A stretch of 64,000 bases of DNA from JANQIO01 sp038746745 (GCA_038746745.1 JBCDKJ010000013.1:1-64000); one strand, 5' to 3'; shown: positions 35,648 to 43,923, counted from the first letter of the stretch. The notes: generated by a model from the letters alone, not told the origin. Numbers and translations are program-made.

Positions 35648-36412
35648 TTAGTACATCAAGGCTTCTTTATCGGTCACCAGCGGCTTACCACGCAGCAGTC
35701 GCTTGAACTTCTTAAAAGCAGCTTTCAGCGGCCGGTATTCCTCAAACACTACGATAAACACTTTGCGGTAGTAGCCCTCCGGGCATTCGATTTTGCGTAC
35801 GCCATGCCAGCTATTACCGCGACGGCCAAATAACAAACTGCGATTGTCAGCAGTCTGTGCCGGATAGGCAGCGTCGAAGTCGTCAAATCCCGGTGCATTA
35901 TCTGGCTCAATGCGTCCCCCGTCATCCAGCACCACGGTCTCGCCACCCCAGTCGCGGTTCCAGTCGTCTTCGGTATTCAGGTAGAAAATCTGCGAGCCAA
36001 TCTTCCCCTTGGAGTCACAGTGAGGTGTCACTTCGCCGCCATTGGGGGTGTAGTGCCAGTGAAAGCGAAAGCGCACATCGCTCACGCCAAGCAGGCGACA
36101 CACGAAACGACGATAGGCTGGACTCTTCAATTCATCAATAAAGCGCTGCCAGGGTTCTGCCAGTTCCATCCCGTCCTCATAGTCGAGGATGTAGCGGTCG
36201 TGGCTGCCCTGACCATGCTTGCGCTGTTTGCCGAAAAAGGCACGAAACTGGCTGATATCCGGCATGGACTCCAGCAATTCCTGATATCGTCCGGCGTCTA
36301 TGAAGTACTGAGGATTGACCCAGGGGAAGGGCTCAGTGGCCTGAAACTCATCGGTGTCTATGGCATCAAGAATGCGCCGGTTTAGATACTGGGTTGCCAC
36401 TGGGGCATTCAT
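35648..36412 (-). CDS. 2-oxoglutarate/Fe(II)-dependent oxygenase, prolyl-hydroxylase-like
   Basis: About 254 residues from ATG 36412 (MNAPVATQYLNRRI). The facial triad is visible as the His-Asp of TPHCDSKGKIGSQIFYLN and the distal His of NSWHGVRKI; the 2OG-binding Arg is in EGYYRKVFIVVF. These fit small-molecule or sugar/peptide hydroxylases of the P4Hc group. The C-terminus is strongly basic (FKKFKRLLRGK). It is divergent from the acyl-CoA dehydrogenase pair. An in-frame extension to 36526 would run into the promoter/operator at 36513-36541 and is rejected. Substrate unknown. Confidence 0.8.
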   Translation of the reverse strand: MNAPVATQYLNRRILDAIDTDEFQATEPFPWVNPQYFIDAGRYQELLESMPDISQFRAFFGKQRKHGQGSHDRYILDYEDGMELAEPWQRFIDELKSPAYRRFVCRLLGVSDVRFRFHWHYTPNGGEVTPHCDSKGKIGSQIFYLNTEDDWNRDWGGETVVLDDGGRIEPDNAPGFDDFDAAYPAQTADNRSLLFGRRGNSWHGVRKIECPEGYYRKVFIVVFEEYRPLKAAFKKFKRLLRGKPLVTDKEALMY

Positions 36413-36512
36413 AGAGAGCGTCCGCTTTTTGCTCGTAAAAACCTGAGAGATTATCCGCCGATATCGCGGATTTTGGTAGCGGTCCAAGTCTTGGTGCGGC
36501 AGGCAAAGATAC

Positions 36513-36541
36513 TTGTCAGTAAGCAAAACCTACTGTATGTT
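36513..36541 (+). promoter_or_regulatory. Promoter with overlapping palindromic operator, upstream of the acyl-CoA dehydrogenase pair
   Basis: TTGTCA (36513-36518) and TATGTT (36536-36541) are spaced by 17 bp. Overlapping the -10 is the 15-bp near-palindrome AACCTACTGTATGTT (36527-36541), pattern AACNTACNGTANGTT. A 41-bp block around it matches the block upstream of the MaoC gene at 42273-42313 in about 33 positions without gaps. This looks like a repressor site of TetR style; the regulator is not in the window. Confidence 0.65.
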
Positions 36542-36566
36542 CAAATCCCATTTTCGGAGGGCCCTC

Positions 36567-37745
36567 ATGAGCGATCTTGAGCAATTCCGCCAGGAAACCC
36601 GCACCTGGCTAGACGCTAACTGTCCTGAAACCATGCGCACACCGATGCGGGCTGACGAGGATGCTTACTGGGGGGGACGCAGCCCCGAGATCAAGCATCC
36701 TGACCAGAAGCTGTGGGCTGATCGTATGGGTGAACGCGGCTGGACCGCCCCGGAGTGGCCTGCGGAATATGGTGGCGGTGGTCTGGATAAAGACGAGGCC
36801 AAGGTATTACGCGAGGAGTTAGCCGCGATCAATGCCCGCAACCCGCTAGAGAGTTTCGGCATCAGTATGCTCGGCCCGGCGTTAATGAAATACGGCAGCG
36901 AAGAACAGAAACGCGAACACTTGCCGCGTATCGTGCGCGGTGAAATACGCTGGTGCCAGGGTTACAGCGAACCGGGCGCCGGATCCGATCTGGCCAGTCT
37001 GCAGACCAAAGCGGAGGACCACGGTGATCACTATCTGGTCAACGGTCAGAAAGTCTGGACGTCTTACGCGGATAAAGCGGACTGGATATTCTGTCTCACC
37101 CGCACCGACAGCTCTGGCACCAAGCACGAGGGCATTTCTTTCTTGTTGTTCGATATGGCCTCAGAGGGTGTATCCACCCGGCCTATCAAGCTCATCTCTG
37201 GGAAGTCGCCGTTCTGCGAAACCTTTTTCGACAACGTTAAAGTGCCCAAACAAAACCTTATGGGCGAAGAAGGTAAAGGCTGGGAGATCGCTAAGTACCT
37301 GCTGACGCACGAACGTGAAATGATCTCGAGCTTTGGGATTGGCGGCGGACGTACCCTTGGGCAGGTAGCCGCAGACACCCTGGGCTTGGATGCCAGTGGT
37401 CGTTTAGCGAATCCCGTGCTGCGCAACTCGCTGGCCCAGTTCGAACTGGATGGCATGGCATTCGCAGCGACCATGGAGCGTGTCCGGGACGAATCTCGCG
37501 CCGGTCATGGGCTTGGTGCAGCCTCTTCGATCTTCAAATACTACGGCACTGAGCTCAATAAACGACGTTACGAACTGCTGATGTCAGTGCACGGCGAGCA
37601 GGCGCTGGGCTGGGAGGGCGACGCCTACCGAGACGGCGAATTACCTCGAGCCTGGCTACGCACCAAGGCCAATTCTATTGAAGGCGGTACCTCAGAAGTG
37701 CAGCTGAACATAATCGCCAAGCGCGTGCTTGGCCTGCCCGGATAG
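36567..37745 (+). CDS. Acyl-CoA dehydrogenase (first of a pair)
   Basis: A 392-residue flavoenzyme from ATG 36567 (GGAGG 6 bases upstream). WCQGYSEPGAGSDLASLQTK and GQKVWTSYADKADW form the FAD and acyl-CoA site, and the C-terminal signature is EGGTSEVQLNIIAKRVLGLPG. It introduces the alpha-beta double bond in beta-oxidation or related pathways. The next gene encodes a second dehydrogenase subunit 11 bp downstream; such pairs form heteromeric enzymes in sterol side-chain degradation, so a heterotetramer is plausible. Substrate unknown. Confidence 0.92.
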   Translation: MSDLEQFRQETRTWLDANCPETMRTPMRADEDAYWGGRSPEIKHPDQKLWADRMGERGWTAPEWPAEYGGGGLDKDEAKVLREELAAINARNPLESFGISMLGPALMKYGSEEQKREHLPRIVRGEIRWCQGYSEPGAGSDLASLQTKAEDHGDHYLVNGQKVWTSYADKADWIFCLTRTDSSGTKHEGISFLLFDMASEGVSTRPIKLISGKSPFCETFFDNVKVPKQNLMGEEGKGWEIAKYLLTHEREMISSFGIGGGRTLGQVAADTLGLDASGRLANPVLRNSLAQFELDGMAFAATMERVRDESRAGHGLGAASSIFKYYGTELNKRRYELLMSVHGEQALGWEGDAYRDGELPRAWLRTKANSIEGGTSEVQLNIIAKRVLGLPG

Positions 37746-37756
37746 GAGTTACTGCC

Positions 37757-38896
37757 ATGTCTCTGGTGTTTAACGAAGAACAGGTCATGCTGCGGGATGC
37801 CGCAGCGGGGTTTCTCGCAGAGAAGGCGCCTATCGCTGAGCTACGTCGGCTTCGCGATGAAGCAGACATCACAGGTTTTAGTCGGCCTCTGTGGAGAGAG
37901 ATGAGCGACATGGGCTGGGCCGGCATCGCTATTCCAGAGGCCTATGGCGGGCTGGGGTACGGCTATACCGGATTAGGTCTGGTGTTGGAACAGATGGGTC
38001 GAAACCTGAGTGTTTCCCCCCTCCAGTCATCCATTCTGGTGTGCGCCACTGCCTTGGTTGAGGCAGCCAGCGACGCGCAGAAAGAAGCGCTGCTGCCGGC
38101 GCTCGCGTCGGGTGAGCTCACCATGGCGCTGGCTTTGCAGGAAGGCCCTCATCACAACCCAGCTCAGACGTCTATGCACGTCGCAGTCGATGGCGATCAG
38201 TTGGTATTGAACGGCAGCAAGCGTCTGGTGTTCGATGGTCATACAGCCGATAAGCTTCTGGTCGTTGCCCGCAGTGCCGGTGCGTCTGGTGATAGCAACG
38301 GCCTCAGTATGCTGCTGGTTGATGCTAAGGCCGCAGGCGTCGCCATTGAGCGCGTTATCATGCTGGACAGCCGCAACAGTGCTAACGTGCACTTTGACGA
38401 CGTGCGCGTGTCCGCGAGCGATGCAGTCGGTGAACTGGGTAGCGCGGGAACAGCCTTGGAAAGAGTGCTGGATATTGTAAATATCGGCCTGTCGGCGGAG
38501 CTTTTGGGCCTGAGTGCGGAAGCCTTCGAGCGAACTATGAGCTATCTAAAAGAACGCAAGCAATTTGGCGCTGCGATTGGTAGCTTTCAGGCACTACAAC
38601 ATCGGGCCGCAGAGATGTACGCGCAACTGGAGTTAGCGCGCTCGATGGTGGTCAAGGCTCTGCAGGCGATTGACGCGGGCGCCGAGGATCTCAGCACCGT
38701 TGCCAGTGCCTGCAAGGCAAAGTTGTGTGAAGTCTCGAACCTCGTGGCCTGCGAAGCGATCCAGATGCACGGCGGTATCGGCATGACGGATGAGTTTGAT
38801 ATCGGCTTTTATCTCAAGCGCGCTCGGGTGGCGCAGCATAGCTATGGCGACTACAACTATCACCTGGACCGATTTGCCCGGCTCAGCGGTTATTAG
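37757..38896 (+). CDS. Acyl-CoA dehydrogenase (second of a pair)
   Basis: A 379-residue acyl-CoA dehydrogenase fold with a shorter middle domain. Family segments include MGWAGIAIPEAYGGLGYGYTGL, LAEYLLQ-like helices around ELLGLSAEAFERTMSYLKER, RKQFGAAIGSFQALQHRAAEMY and QMHGGIGMTDEFDIGFYLKRA. It follows the previous gene by 11 bp with an AGGAG site, so the products are made together. Paired ACADs with one divergent partner usually share one FAD per dimer; that is inference here. Confidence 0.9.
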   Translation: MSLVFNEEQVMLRDAAAGFLAEKAPIAELRRLRDEADITGFSRPLWREMSDMGWAGIAIPEAYGGLGYGYTGLGLVLEQMGRNLSVSPLQSSILVCATALVEAASDAQKEALLPALASGELTMALALQEGPHHNPAQTSMHVAVDGDQLVLNGSKRLVFDGHTADKLLVVARSAGASGDSNGLSMLLVDAKAAGVAIERVIMLDSRNSANVHFDDVRVSASDAVGELGSAGTALERVLDIVNIGLSAELLGLSAEAFERTMSYLKERKQFGAAIGSFQALQHRAAEMYAQLELARSMVVKALQAIDAGAEDLSTVASACKAKLCEVSNLVACEAIQMHGGIGMTDEFDIGFYLKRARVAQHSYGDYNYHLDRFARLSGY

Positions 38897-39022
38897 CGCG
38901 GTTCCTGTACACTGTGCCCCATAGTTGCAGTAAGCATCAGCAACGCGCCGTATCGCCTGTAGTTGCAAGGCTGAGTCGACGCAAATGCGTGGATAAGATG
39001 TGCGGTATCGATCGTCGTAATC

Positions 39023-39106
39023 AAGAGAGTTACCAAGAGAGTTAACAAGAGAGTTAACAAGAGAGTTAACGAGAGAGTTCTCAAGCGAGCTACGAGCAGA
39101 GCTACG
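39023..39106. repeat. 12-bp tandem repeat, 7 copies, before an acyl-CoA dehydrogenase gene
   Basis: Units of type AAGAGAGTTAAC repeat in exact 12-bp register from 39023 to 39106; three are identical and the last two have changed to GAGCTACG types. The array ends 16 bp before the start codon at 39123, beyond which only a GGAG site stands. The rest of the 226-bp spacer from 38897 shows nothing else. Confidence 0.9.
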
Positions 39107-39122
39107 AATAGTGGAGTCAGCA

Positions 39123-40412
39123 ATGAATGCAATCGAGATGAATAGTGCGACAGACACCAGCATGGATCTGGGCGTCAGTGAGCGCCTGGGGCCTCTGCTT
39201 GAGCAGGTACGCACTTTTATCAACGATGATGTGATACCGGTGGAGGCTGAGTATTTTCAGGAGGTCAACACCGGTGATCGCTGGGCCTGGACGCCGCGGC
39301 AGACAGAAATTCTGGAGACGCTGAAAGCCAAGGCCAAGTCCCTCGGCCTGTGGAACTTCTTTCTCACCGAGGGTGATCGTGGGTATGGCTTGACCACCGT
39401 AGAGTATGCCTACCTTGCCGAAGAGATGGGCCGCTGCCATCTGGCCGCGGAGTGTTTCAATTGCTCGGCGCCCGATACCGGCAATATGGAGGTGCTGGAA
39501 AAGTATGGCAGCGAGGCGCAGAAGGCACAGTGGCTGGAGCCATTGCTGAATGGCGAAATTCGCTCTGCCTTTGCGATGACGGAACCGGGCGTGGCGTCTT
39601 CGGACGCGACCAATATTTGCACGCAGGCGACACTGGACGGCGATGAGTGGGTGATCAATGGCGAGAAGCACTACATCAGCGGAGCAGGGGATCCACGCTG
39701 CAAGATCATGATTACAATGGTGAAAACCGACCCGGACGCACCCAAACACCTGCAGCAGTCGCAGATTCTGGTACCCATGGATACACCTGGAGTGGAAGTG
39801 ATTCGTCCCATGCACGTGTTTTCCATGGACGATGCACCGCACGGTCACATGCACCTGCAGTTCAACGACGTTCGCGTCCCCAAAGACAATATTATTCTGG
39901 GCGCGGGTCGAGGCTTCGAGATTTCCCAGGGACGCCTGGGACCGGGGCGTATTCACCACTGCATGCGTGCCATCGGCGCAGCGGAGCGAGCTCTGCAATT
40001 GATGTGCGAGCGCGCTGTATCACGCACTGCCTTTGGCAGGCCCCTTGCCAAACTCGGTGGCAACGTTGACGTCATAGCCAATGCGCGCATGGACATCGAG
40101 ATGGCACGCCTGCTGACTCTGAAGACTGCCTGGATGATGGATCACGTCGACCCCAAACAGGCTCGCATCTGGATTTCTATGATCAAAACGGCAGTGCCGA
40201 ATATTTCGATTCGTATTGTAGATGAGGCGATTCAGATGTTCGGAGCGACCGGTGTGTCACAGGATACGCCGCTGGCCGCTATGTATATGGCCCAGCGGAC
40301 TCTGCGCTTGGCGGATGGGCCGGACGCGGTACATCGTATGGTAGTGGGTCGTCAGGAGTTGCGTCAGTACACCGAACAGGACGCGGTTAGCGCAAGCTTC
40401 AGAGACGGCTAA
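39123..40412 (+). CDS. Acyl-CoA dehydrogenase, ACAD11/FadE-like
   Basis: A 429-residue enzyme from ATG 39123 with GGAG 5 bases upstream. Key segments are FAMTEPGVASSDATNI, GDEWVINGEKHYISGAGDPRCK, GRLGPGRIHHCMRAIGAAERAL, RTAFGRPLAKLGG and the end ADGPDAVHRMVVGRQELRQY. These fit the longer ACAD10/11-like group active on long or branched acyl-CoAs. It lies between the ACAD pair and the RegBA genes and may be transcribed on its own. Confidence 0.9.
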   Translation: MNAIEMNSATDTSMDLGVSERLGPLLEQVRTFINDDVIPVEAEYFQEVNTGDRWAWTPRQTEILETLKAKAKSLGLWNFFLTEGDRGYGLTTVEYAYLAEEMGRCHLAAECFNCSAPDTGNMEVLEKYGSEAQKAQWLEPLLNGEIRSAFAMTEPGVASSDATNICTQATLDGDEWVINGEKHYISGAGDPRCKIMITMVKTDPDAPKHLQQSQILVPMDTPGVEVIRPMHVFSMDDAPHGHMHLQFNDVRVPKDNIILGAGRGFEISQGRLGPGRIHHCMRAIGAAERALQLMCERAVSRTAFGRPLAKLGGNVDVIANARMDIEMARLLTLKTAWMMDHVDPKQARIWISMIKTAVPNISIRIVDEAIQMFGATGVSQDTPLAAMYMAQRTLRLADGPDAVHRMVVGRQELRQYTEQDAVSASFRDG

Positions 40413-40444
40413 GCGACACGGCTACCACCTGGGCTGGCGCGAGA

Positions 40445-41722
40445 ATGCCTAGCCGCTACAGCGCATCACTGCGCAACTTGCGCAGCCTGCTTTTAATACG
40501 CTGCGTGTTCATTGCGGCGCAAGTAGGGCTGCTTTGGTACATCGCAGCGAAAGGCGCAGAGGCGCTGGTGCGACAGGCACTCACAGCCTTGCTGGTGGCA
40601 CTGTCGCTTATAACCTTCGCCAGTTTCCTGCGTCTGCGTGGTCCCTGGCCTGTCACCGACGTGGAGTATTTTGTCCAACTTGCCCTGGACAGCCTGGCAC
40701 TGACCGCGCTGCTGTACTTCAGTGGTGGCGGTAGCAACCCCTTTGTCACCTACTATTTGCTGCCAGTGGTGATCTCGGCTGCACTACTGCCGCGTCAGTA
40801 CACCTGGACGCTGGCGATAACCTCGCTGATGGCATATGGCGCCTTGCTGTTTAATCACGTGCCACTGCCAATTTTCAGCGCCGGTGATCACGCCGCGATG
40901 GGACACACTGCCGCGTCCGCTGGCGGACTAAATGTGCACATCATCGGGATGTGGCTGAACTTCCTTGTGTCGGTGGCATTGATCACATTTTTTGTCGCCG
41001 GCATGGCGGCGGTATTACGCGAGCAGACAGCCAGGGCTGCCGCTGGTCGCGAGGATAAGCTGCGCAACGAACAACTTCTGGCCGCTGCCAGTCTCGCCGC
41101 AGGCACTGCACACGAGTTGGGTACGCCTCTGGCGACTATGGCGATGCTGGTGGAGGAACTGGAGGCGGCAACTAACAATCCGGCCCAGCGCGAGGATCTT
41201 GAGCAACTGTCGGAACAACTGGCCCGCTGCAGAGATATCCTTGCGAAACTGTCGCGCCGGGCTCAAATGACCGATCTGTCGCAGACGTACAGCATTGACG
41301 CCACGACGTACCTGCAGGGAGTTCTGGAGCAGTGGCAGGTGTCTCGACCGGATGCCAGCGCGCGCTTGACAGTGACTGGCGCAGGCACTTCACCGCAGCT
41401 TGACGTTGAGCCAACCCTGGATCAGGCCATAGAGAATCTTTTAAACAACGGGGCTAACGCCTGCCCGAGGGATATAGCGCTCACGCTACACTGGAGTGAA
41501 AGCTGGGTTGAACTCGCGATTGATGATCACGGTGCCGGTGTCCCTGTGGAATTGATGGGTAGTCTTGGCCAGCCGATCGTGCGCTCCAGCGACACTGGCC
41601 TCGGCCTTGGCTTATTAATTAGCCATGCCACGGTGGATCGCTACAACGGCAGTATCGAGCTATCCAACCGCAGCGAGGGCGGTGCCCGAGCTTTGCTGCG
41701 CCTGCCGAGGCGGGCAATATGA
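40445..41722 (+). CDS. regB: Redox-sensing histidine kinase of the RegB/PrrB family
   Basis: A 425-residue membrane kinase with six hydrophobic segments up to about residue 190. The ubiquinone-site motif GGGSNPFVTYYL is at 94-105. The H-box AAGTAHELGTPLA places the phospho-His at 223, and a Cys at 262 (LARCRDILAKLS) sits at nearly the same distance as the redox-active Cys of Rhodobacter RegB. The ATPase domain has ENLLNNGANA, IDDHGAGVP and TGLGLGLLIS. It should sense quinone/redox state and phosphorylate the RegA partner, whose gene overlaps by 4 bp. Confidence 0.92.
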   Translation: MPSRYSASLRNLRSLLLIRCVFIAAQVGLLWYIAAKGAEALVRQALTALLVALSLITFASFLRLRGPWPVTDVEYFVQLALDSLALTALLYFSGGGSNPFVTYYLLPVVISAALLPRQYTWTLAITSLMAYGALLFNHVPLPIFSAGDHAAMGHTAASAGGLNVHIIGMWLNFLVSVALITFFVAGMAAVLREQTARAAAGREDKLRNEQLLAAASLAAGTAHELGTPLATMAMLVEELEAATNNPAQREDLEQLSEQLARCRDILAKLSRRAQMTDLSQTYSIDATTYLQGVLEQWQVSRPDASARLTVTGAGTSPQLDVEPTLDQAIENLLNNGANACPRDIALTLHWSESWVELAIDDHGAGVPVELMGSLGQPIVRSSDTGLGLGLLISHATVDRYNGSIELSNRSEGGARALLRLPRRAI

Positions 41723-42261
41723 CGGTACTGCGGATGCTGGTGGTAGACGACGATCCCGCGTTCCTGGCGGTGATTGAACGTGGCCTGCAGCGACGCGGTA
41801 TTGAGGTCAGGGTCGCTTCAGAACCCGAGGCAGGACTGGGTATGCTGCAGGAATTCCAGCCACAGCGCATTCTGTTGGATCTGAATCTCTCAGGTCGCTC
41901 TGGCCTGTTGGCGCTGCCGGACTTCCGCGCTGCCGCGCCGCAGGCGGATATCGTCATCCTGACGGGGTATTCGAGTATTGCCACGGCAGTACGGGCAATA
42001 AAACAGGGTGCAACCAACTATCTGTGCAAGCCTGCAACGGTCAGCGAAGTGATGGATGCTTTCGATGATGGCGAGGCCGATGCGAGGCAACTCAACGAGG
42101 AGGTGCCAGATGCGCCGCTCTCTGTCGACCGACTCGAGTGGGAATACATTCAAAAGACGCTGGACCAGTATGGCGGCAACGTCAGCGCTACAGCCAAGGC
42201 GCTTGGAATGCATCGACGTACCCTCCAGAGGAAGCTGGCCAAGCGCCCAGTCCGGCGCTAA
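41719..42261 (+). CDS. regA: Response regulator of the RegA/PrrA/ActR family
   Basis: A 180-residue protein whose ATG overlaps the regB stop as ATGA. The receiver has the acidic pocket VVDDDP (Asp10-12), phospho-acceptor Asp54 in ILLDLNLSGRSG, Thr in ILTGYSS and Lys in YLCKPA. The C-terminus is a Fis-type helix-turn-helix (GGNVSATAKALGMHRRTLQRKL), nearly invariant in RegA/ActR. It controls respiration, carbon or energy genes in response to redox state in other proteobacteria. Targets here are not known. Confidence 0.92.
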   Translation: MTVLRMLVVDDDPAFLAVIERGLQRRGIEVRVASEPEAGLGMLQEFQPQRILLDLNLSGRSGLLALPDFRAAAPQADIVILTGYSSIATAVRAIKQGATNYLCKPATVSEVMDAFDDGEADARQLNEEVPDAPLSVDRLEWEYIQKTLDQYGGNVSATAKALGMHRRTLQRKLAKRPVRR

Positions 42262-42276
42262 GGCTCGCAAGAATAC

Positions 42277-42305
42277 TTGTAAGTTAAATCAACATACTGT
42301 AGGTT
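42277..42305 (+). promoter_or_regulatory. Promoter with overlapping palindromic operator, upstream of the MaoC operon
   Basis: TTGTAA (42277-42282) and TAGGTT (42300-42305) are spaced by 17 bp. The 15-bp site AACATACTGTAGGTT (42291-42305) is the reverse complement of the 36.5-kb site except for the central base, and both fit AACNTACNGTANGTT. The flanks TTCAAATCCC and ATACTTGT are also shared at equal spacing. It lies 71 bp before the MaoC start. The gap 42262-42375 holds nothing else. Confidence 0.65.
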
Positions 42306-42375
42306 CAAATCCCGATTTTCCAGGCCCGCCCGCGTTGCTGGTGCGGCTCACTCCCCTACAAGAGGACCTCCTTCA

Positions 42376-42840
42376 ATGGCATTGCAAGTCGTACCCAAGG
42401 AAGAGTTTCTGAGTTTTATTGGCCACAAGTTCGAGCCGGGCCAGTGGACGGAACTGACCCAGGATCGCATTAACCAGTTCGCTGATTGCACCGATGATCA
42501 TCAGTTTATCCATGTGGATGAAGAGGCGGCCAAAAATACGCCGTTTGGTGGCACCATCGCTCATGGCTTTCTGACTCTGTCCTGCCTCGTGCCTATGTGC
42601 ACCGGCATTGGAGTTTCACCCGAGAACGTGGTGATGGGCGTTAACTACGGCTTTGACAAAGTTCGCTTCCTGGCACCGGTCAAAGCGGGCAAGCGTGTCC
42701 GCGCGCATGTCGAAATAGCCGATATAACGCAGAAAGACGATAGCCGCTTTCTCATCAAGCAGAACGTCTCAGTAGAGATCGAGGGTGAAGAAACCCCTGC
42801 ATTGGTCTGCGAGTGGTTGTCGATGGTGTTCACTGGCTAG
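42376..42840 (+). CDS. MaoC-like enoyl-CoA hydratase
   Basis: A 154-residue hotdog-fold hydratase. The hydratase-2 motif is visible in FADCTDDHQFIHVDEEAAKNTPFGGTIAHGFLTLS with catalytic Asp and His. It should hydrate trans-2-enoyl-CoA to the R-3-hydroxyacyl-CoA. It is the first gene of a run with an SDR dehydrogenase and a thiolase, giving hydration, oxidation and cleavage steps, and it follows the shared operator. Confidence 0.9.
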   Translation: MALQVVPKEEFLSFIGHKFEPGQWTELTQDRINQFADCTDDHQFIHVDEEAAKNTPFGGTIAHGFLTLSCLVPMCTGIGVSPENVVMGVNYGFDKVRFLAPVKAGKRVRAHVEIADITQKDDSRFLIKQNVSVEIEGEETPALVCEWLSMVFTG

Positions 42841-42912
42841 AACAGCAGATATCTCTGAACAAGCCCAACGTCAGTCGGGAATATCGACGGGGAACGAAGA
42901 AAGGAGCGCAAC

Positions 42913-43836
42913 ATGAGTATTTCATTTGAGAGGAAAGTCGCCATCGTAACGGGATCGGGCGGCGGTCTGGGACGCAGTCATGCGATTGAATTGGCCAAGC
43001 GCGGCGCCAAAGTGGTGATCAATGATCTCGGTGGCGCGGCAGACGGCACCGGTGGCTCCAGTGAAGCGGCGCGCGCTGTAGTGGCAGAAATTGAGGCGCT
43101 GGGTGGAGAAGCTATCGCCAACGGCGCCAACGTTGCGAAGTTTGACGACGTCGAAGCCATGGTCCAGCAGACCATGGACCAATGGGGTCGCGTTGACATT
43201 TTGGTCAACAACGCCGGTATCCTCCGCGACAAGAGCTTTGCCAAAGGTGAGCTCAGCGATTTTCAGGCGGTGCTGGATGTCCACCTGATGGGGTCTGTTA
43301 ACTGCACCAAGGCAGTCTGGGAAATCATGCGCGAGCAGGCATACGGTCGCATCGTGATGACAACCTCCTCCAGTGGCCTCTACGGCAACTTTGGCCAAAC
43401 CAATTATGGCTCTGCCAAGATGGGGGTTATTGGCGCTATGAATACGCTGTGTCAGGAGGGCGCGAAGTACAACATTCACATCAACGCGCTGGCGCCTACA
43501 GCAGGAACGCGTATGACAGAAGGGCTGATTCCCGACAAGGCCTTTGAATTACTGACACCGGAAGCGGTAACGCCCGCTGTGTTGTACATGGTTAGCGAGG
43601 AGGGCCCGAACCGGTCCATCATCGCTGCTGGTGCAGGCTGTTACTCACTGGTTAAGGTCGTTGAAACCCACGGGGTATATCTTGCACCGGAGGATCAAAC
43701 GCCTGAGGGTATTGCTGCTAACTGGGAAGCCATCAGCAATCCGGCCGGCGAAGCTGTACCCCAGGCTGGCTTTGAACAAACCCTCAAATTTACCGGTATG
43801 GCGGCAGAAGCTCAGGGCATCGATCTGGGCGAATAA
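42913..43836 (+). CDS. SDR 3-hydroxyacyl-CoA dehydrogenase, MFE-2 type
   Basis: A 307-residue short-chain dehydrogenase. The cofactor loop is VTGSGGGLGRSHAIELAKRGA, followed by NNAGILRDKSF and the catalytic Ser, Tyr and Lys in TSSSGLYGNFGQTNYGSAK. The C-terminal extension beyond 250 (GVYLAPEDQTPEGIAANW) resembles the dehydrogenase unit of peroxisomal multifunctional enzyme 2. It should oxidise R-3-hydroxyacyl-CoA made by the MaoC hydratase upstream. Confidence 0.88.
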   Translation: MSISFERKVAIVTGSGGGLGRSHAIELAKRGAKVVINDLGGAADGTGGSSEAARAVVAEIEALGGEAIANGANVAKFDDVEAMVQQTMDQWGRVDILVNNAGILRDKSFAKGELSDFQAVLDVHLMGSVNCTKAVWEIMREQAYGRIVMTTSSSGLYGNFGQTNYGSAKMGVIGAMNTLCQEGAKYNIHINALAPTAGTRMTEGLIPDKAFELLTPEAVTPAVLYMVSEEGPNRSIIAAGAGCYSLVKVVETHGVYLAPEDQTPEGIAANWEAISNPAGEAVPQAGFEQTLKFTGMAAEAQGIDLGE

Positions 43837-43901
43837 GCCCTCCAGTGCCGAGCCACAGTAACGCCGGGAAAAGAATCCGCTAAACGTCCGCAATCACTCA
43901 G

Positions 43902-43923
43902 GCGGCGGGAGCCCCGCCGCTTT
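43902..43923 (+). other. GC-rich intercistronic hairpin between SDR and thiolase genes
   Basis: GCGGCGGG (43902-43909) pairs perfectly with CCCGCCGC (43913-43920) around AGC, followed by only three T and then the thiolase ribosome binding site AGGAGAG. It may stop some transcripts or stabilise the upstream part of the mRNA and so set the ratio of the gene products. Confidence 0.5.

Noticed and set aside
36413..36526. N-terminal extension of the 2OG oxygenase up to 36526.
   Set aside because: It would run through the shared promoter region (36513-36541) and has no family match; ATG 36412 is preferred.
36527..36541. LexA (SOS) box reading of the TACTGTATG site.
   Set aside because: The gammaproteobacterial LexA site needs CTGT-N8-ACAG; only the left half is present, and the palindrome has a different centre and spacing.
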